The translations under genes and the position numbers were made by a program. DNA of 5,649 nucleotides, from NCBI GenBank assembly GCA_036265615.1, contig DATAOT010000019.1, positions 1 to 5,649 on the forward strand, in the 5' to 3' direction. This DNA comes from DATAFF01 sp036265615 (lineage in GTDB: Bacteria; Pseudomonadota; Alphaproteobacteria; Rhizobiales; Aestuariivirgaceae). The number at the start of each line of letters is the position of its first letter. Position 1 is the first letter of the stretch. Of the stretch, positions 5,591-5,649 are shown piece by piece. The notes beneath the pieces are model-generated. The model did not search any database and was not told the origin of the DNA. It saw only the letters and a list, made by a program, of their open reading frames with translations.

Positions 5591-5649
5591 TCAGCGCCCG
5601 GACTTCCGGGCTCGGCCCTCGGTGGCGAGCGCCTTCCTGACATCGAACT
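5591..5649 (-). CDS. Possible C-terminal end of a minus-strand gene entering from the right edge
   Basis: On the minus strand the last 18 codons before a TGA (complement of 5591-5593) read FDVRKALATEGRARKSGR. The charged, helical-looking tail and the strong preference for G or C at third positions (16 of 18) resemble real coding sequence in this window more than the other frames do. The CCCGGACTTCCGGG palindrome at 5597-5610 lies within it. Nothing identifies the product, and 18 codons is too short to be sure. If real, it would converge with the TRAP operon. Confidence 0.3.
   Translation of the reverse strand, partial: FDVRKALATEGRARKSGR

Noticed and set aside
1..5649. CRISPR arrays, tRNA/rRNA genes, complete insertion sequences
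   Set aside because: No regularly spaced repeats, cloverleaf-like sequence, transposase motif or paired terminal repeats were seen on either strand.

Overview
The window looks like a piece of a high-GC alphaproteobacterial chromosome, most likely Rhizobiales (Bradyrhizobium-like). This is judged from the strongly G/C-ending codons, the style of the transporter proteins and the types of gene remnant on either side. No marker gene fixes the genus. The core (535-5244) is a compact plus-strand cluster of four intact genes. They are an IlvD/Edd-family dehydratase that keeps the full dihydroxy-acid dehydratase catalytic set, followed by a complete three-part TRAP transporter: periplasmic binding protein (dctP), small membrane subunit (dctQ) and large membrane subunit (dctM).

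Layout. At the far left (1-76) there is a well-formed minus-strand gene start, with promoter-like boxes, a strong GGAGGT ribosome site and an ATG, but only about three codons lie inside the window. Positions 125-328 (minus strand) hold a remnant of a NitT/TauT (SsuA/THI5-like) ABC substrate-binding protein. It keeps the N-terminal core motif and lacks both the signal peptide and the rest of the protein. Positions 345-534 contain no convincing gene. ilvD runs 535-2235. A 113-base gap with a 12-base perfect palindrome and a good ribosome site precedes dctP (2349-3389). dctQ (3386-3949) and dctM (3946-5244) follow with 4-base stop/start overlaps, so dctPQM is one translationally coupled unit. An 11-base perfect inverted repeat lies over the beginning of dctQ. 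Downstream, 5281-5355 is a short remnant of a ParB-type DNA-modification methylase, followed by non-coding or degenerate sequence. A possible C-terminal end of a minus-strand gene enters from the right edge (5591-5649).

How the genes may work together: TRAP systems import organic acids using an ion gradient, and IlvD/Edd enzymes dehydrate 2,3-dihydroxy acids or sugar acids to 2-keto acids. A reasonable inference is an uptake-plus-dehydration module for a hydroxylated carboxylic acid. Alternatively the dehydratase may be a second branched-chain amino-acid enzyme that only happens to be next to the transporter. The substrate cannot be read from the sequence. Broken gene fragments on both sides suggest the cluster lies in a rearranged, accessory part of the genome. 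I see no clearly new type of system. The most notable unexplained signals are the dctQ-start inverted repeat and the palindrome ahead of dctP.
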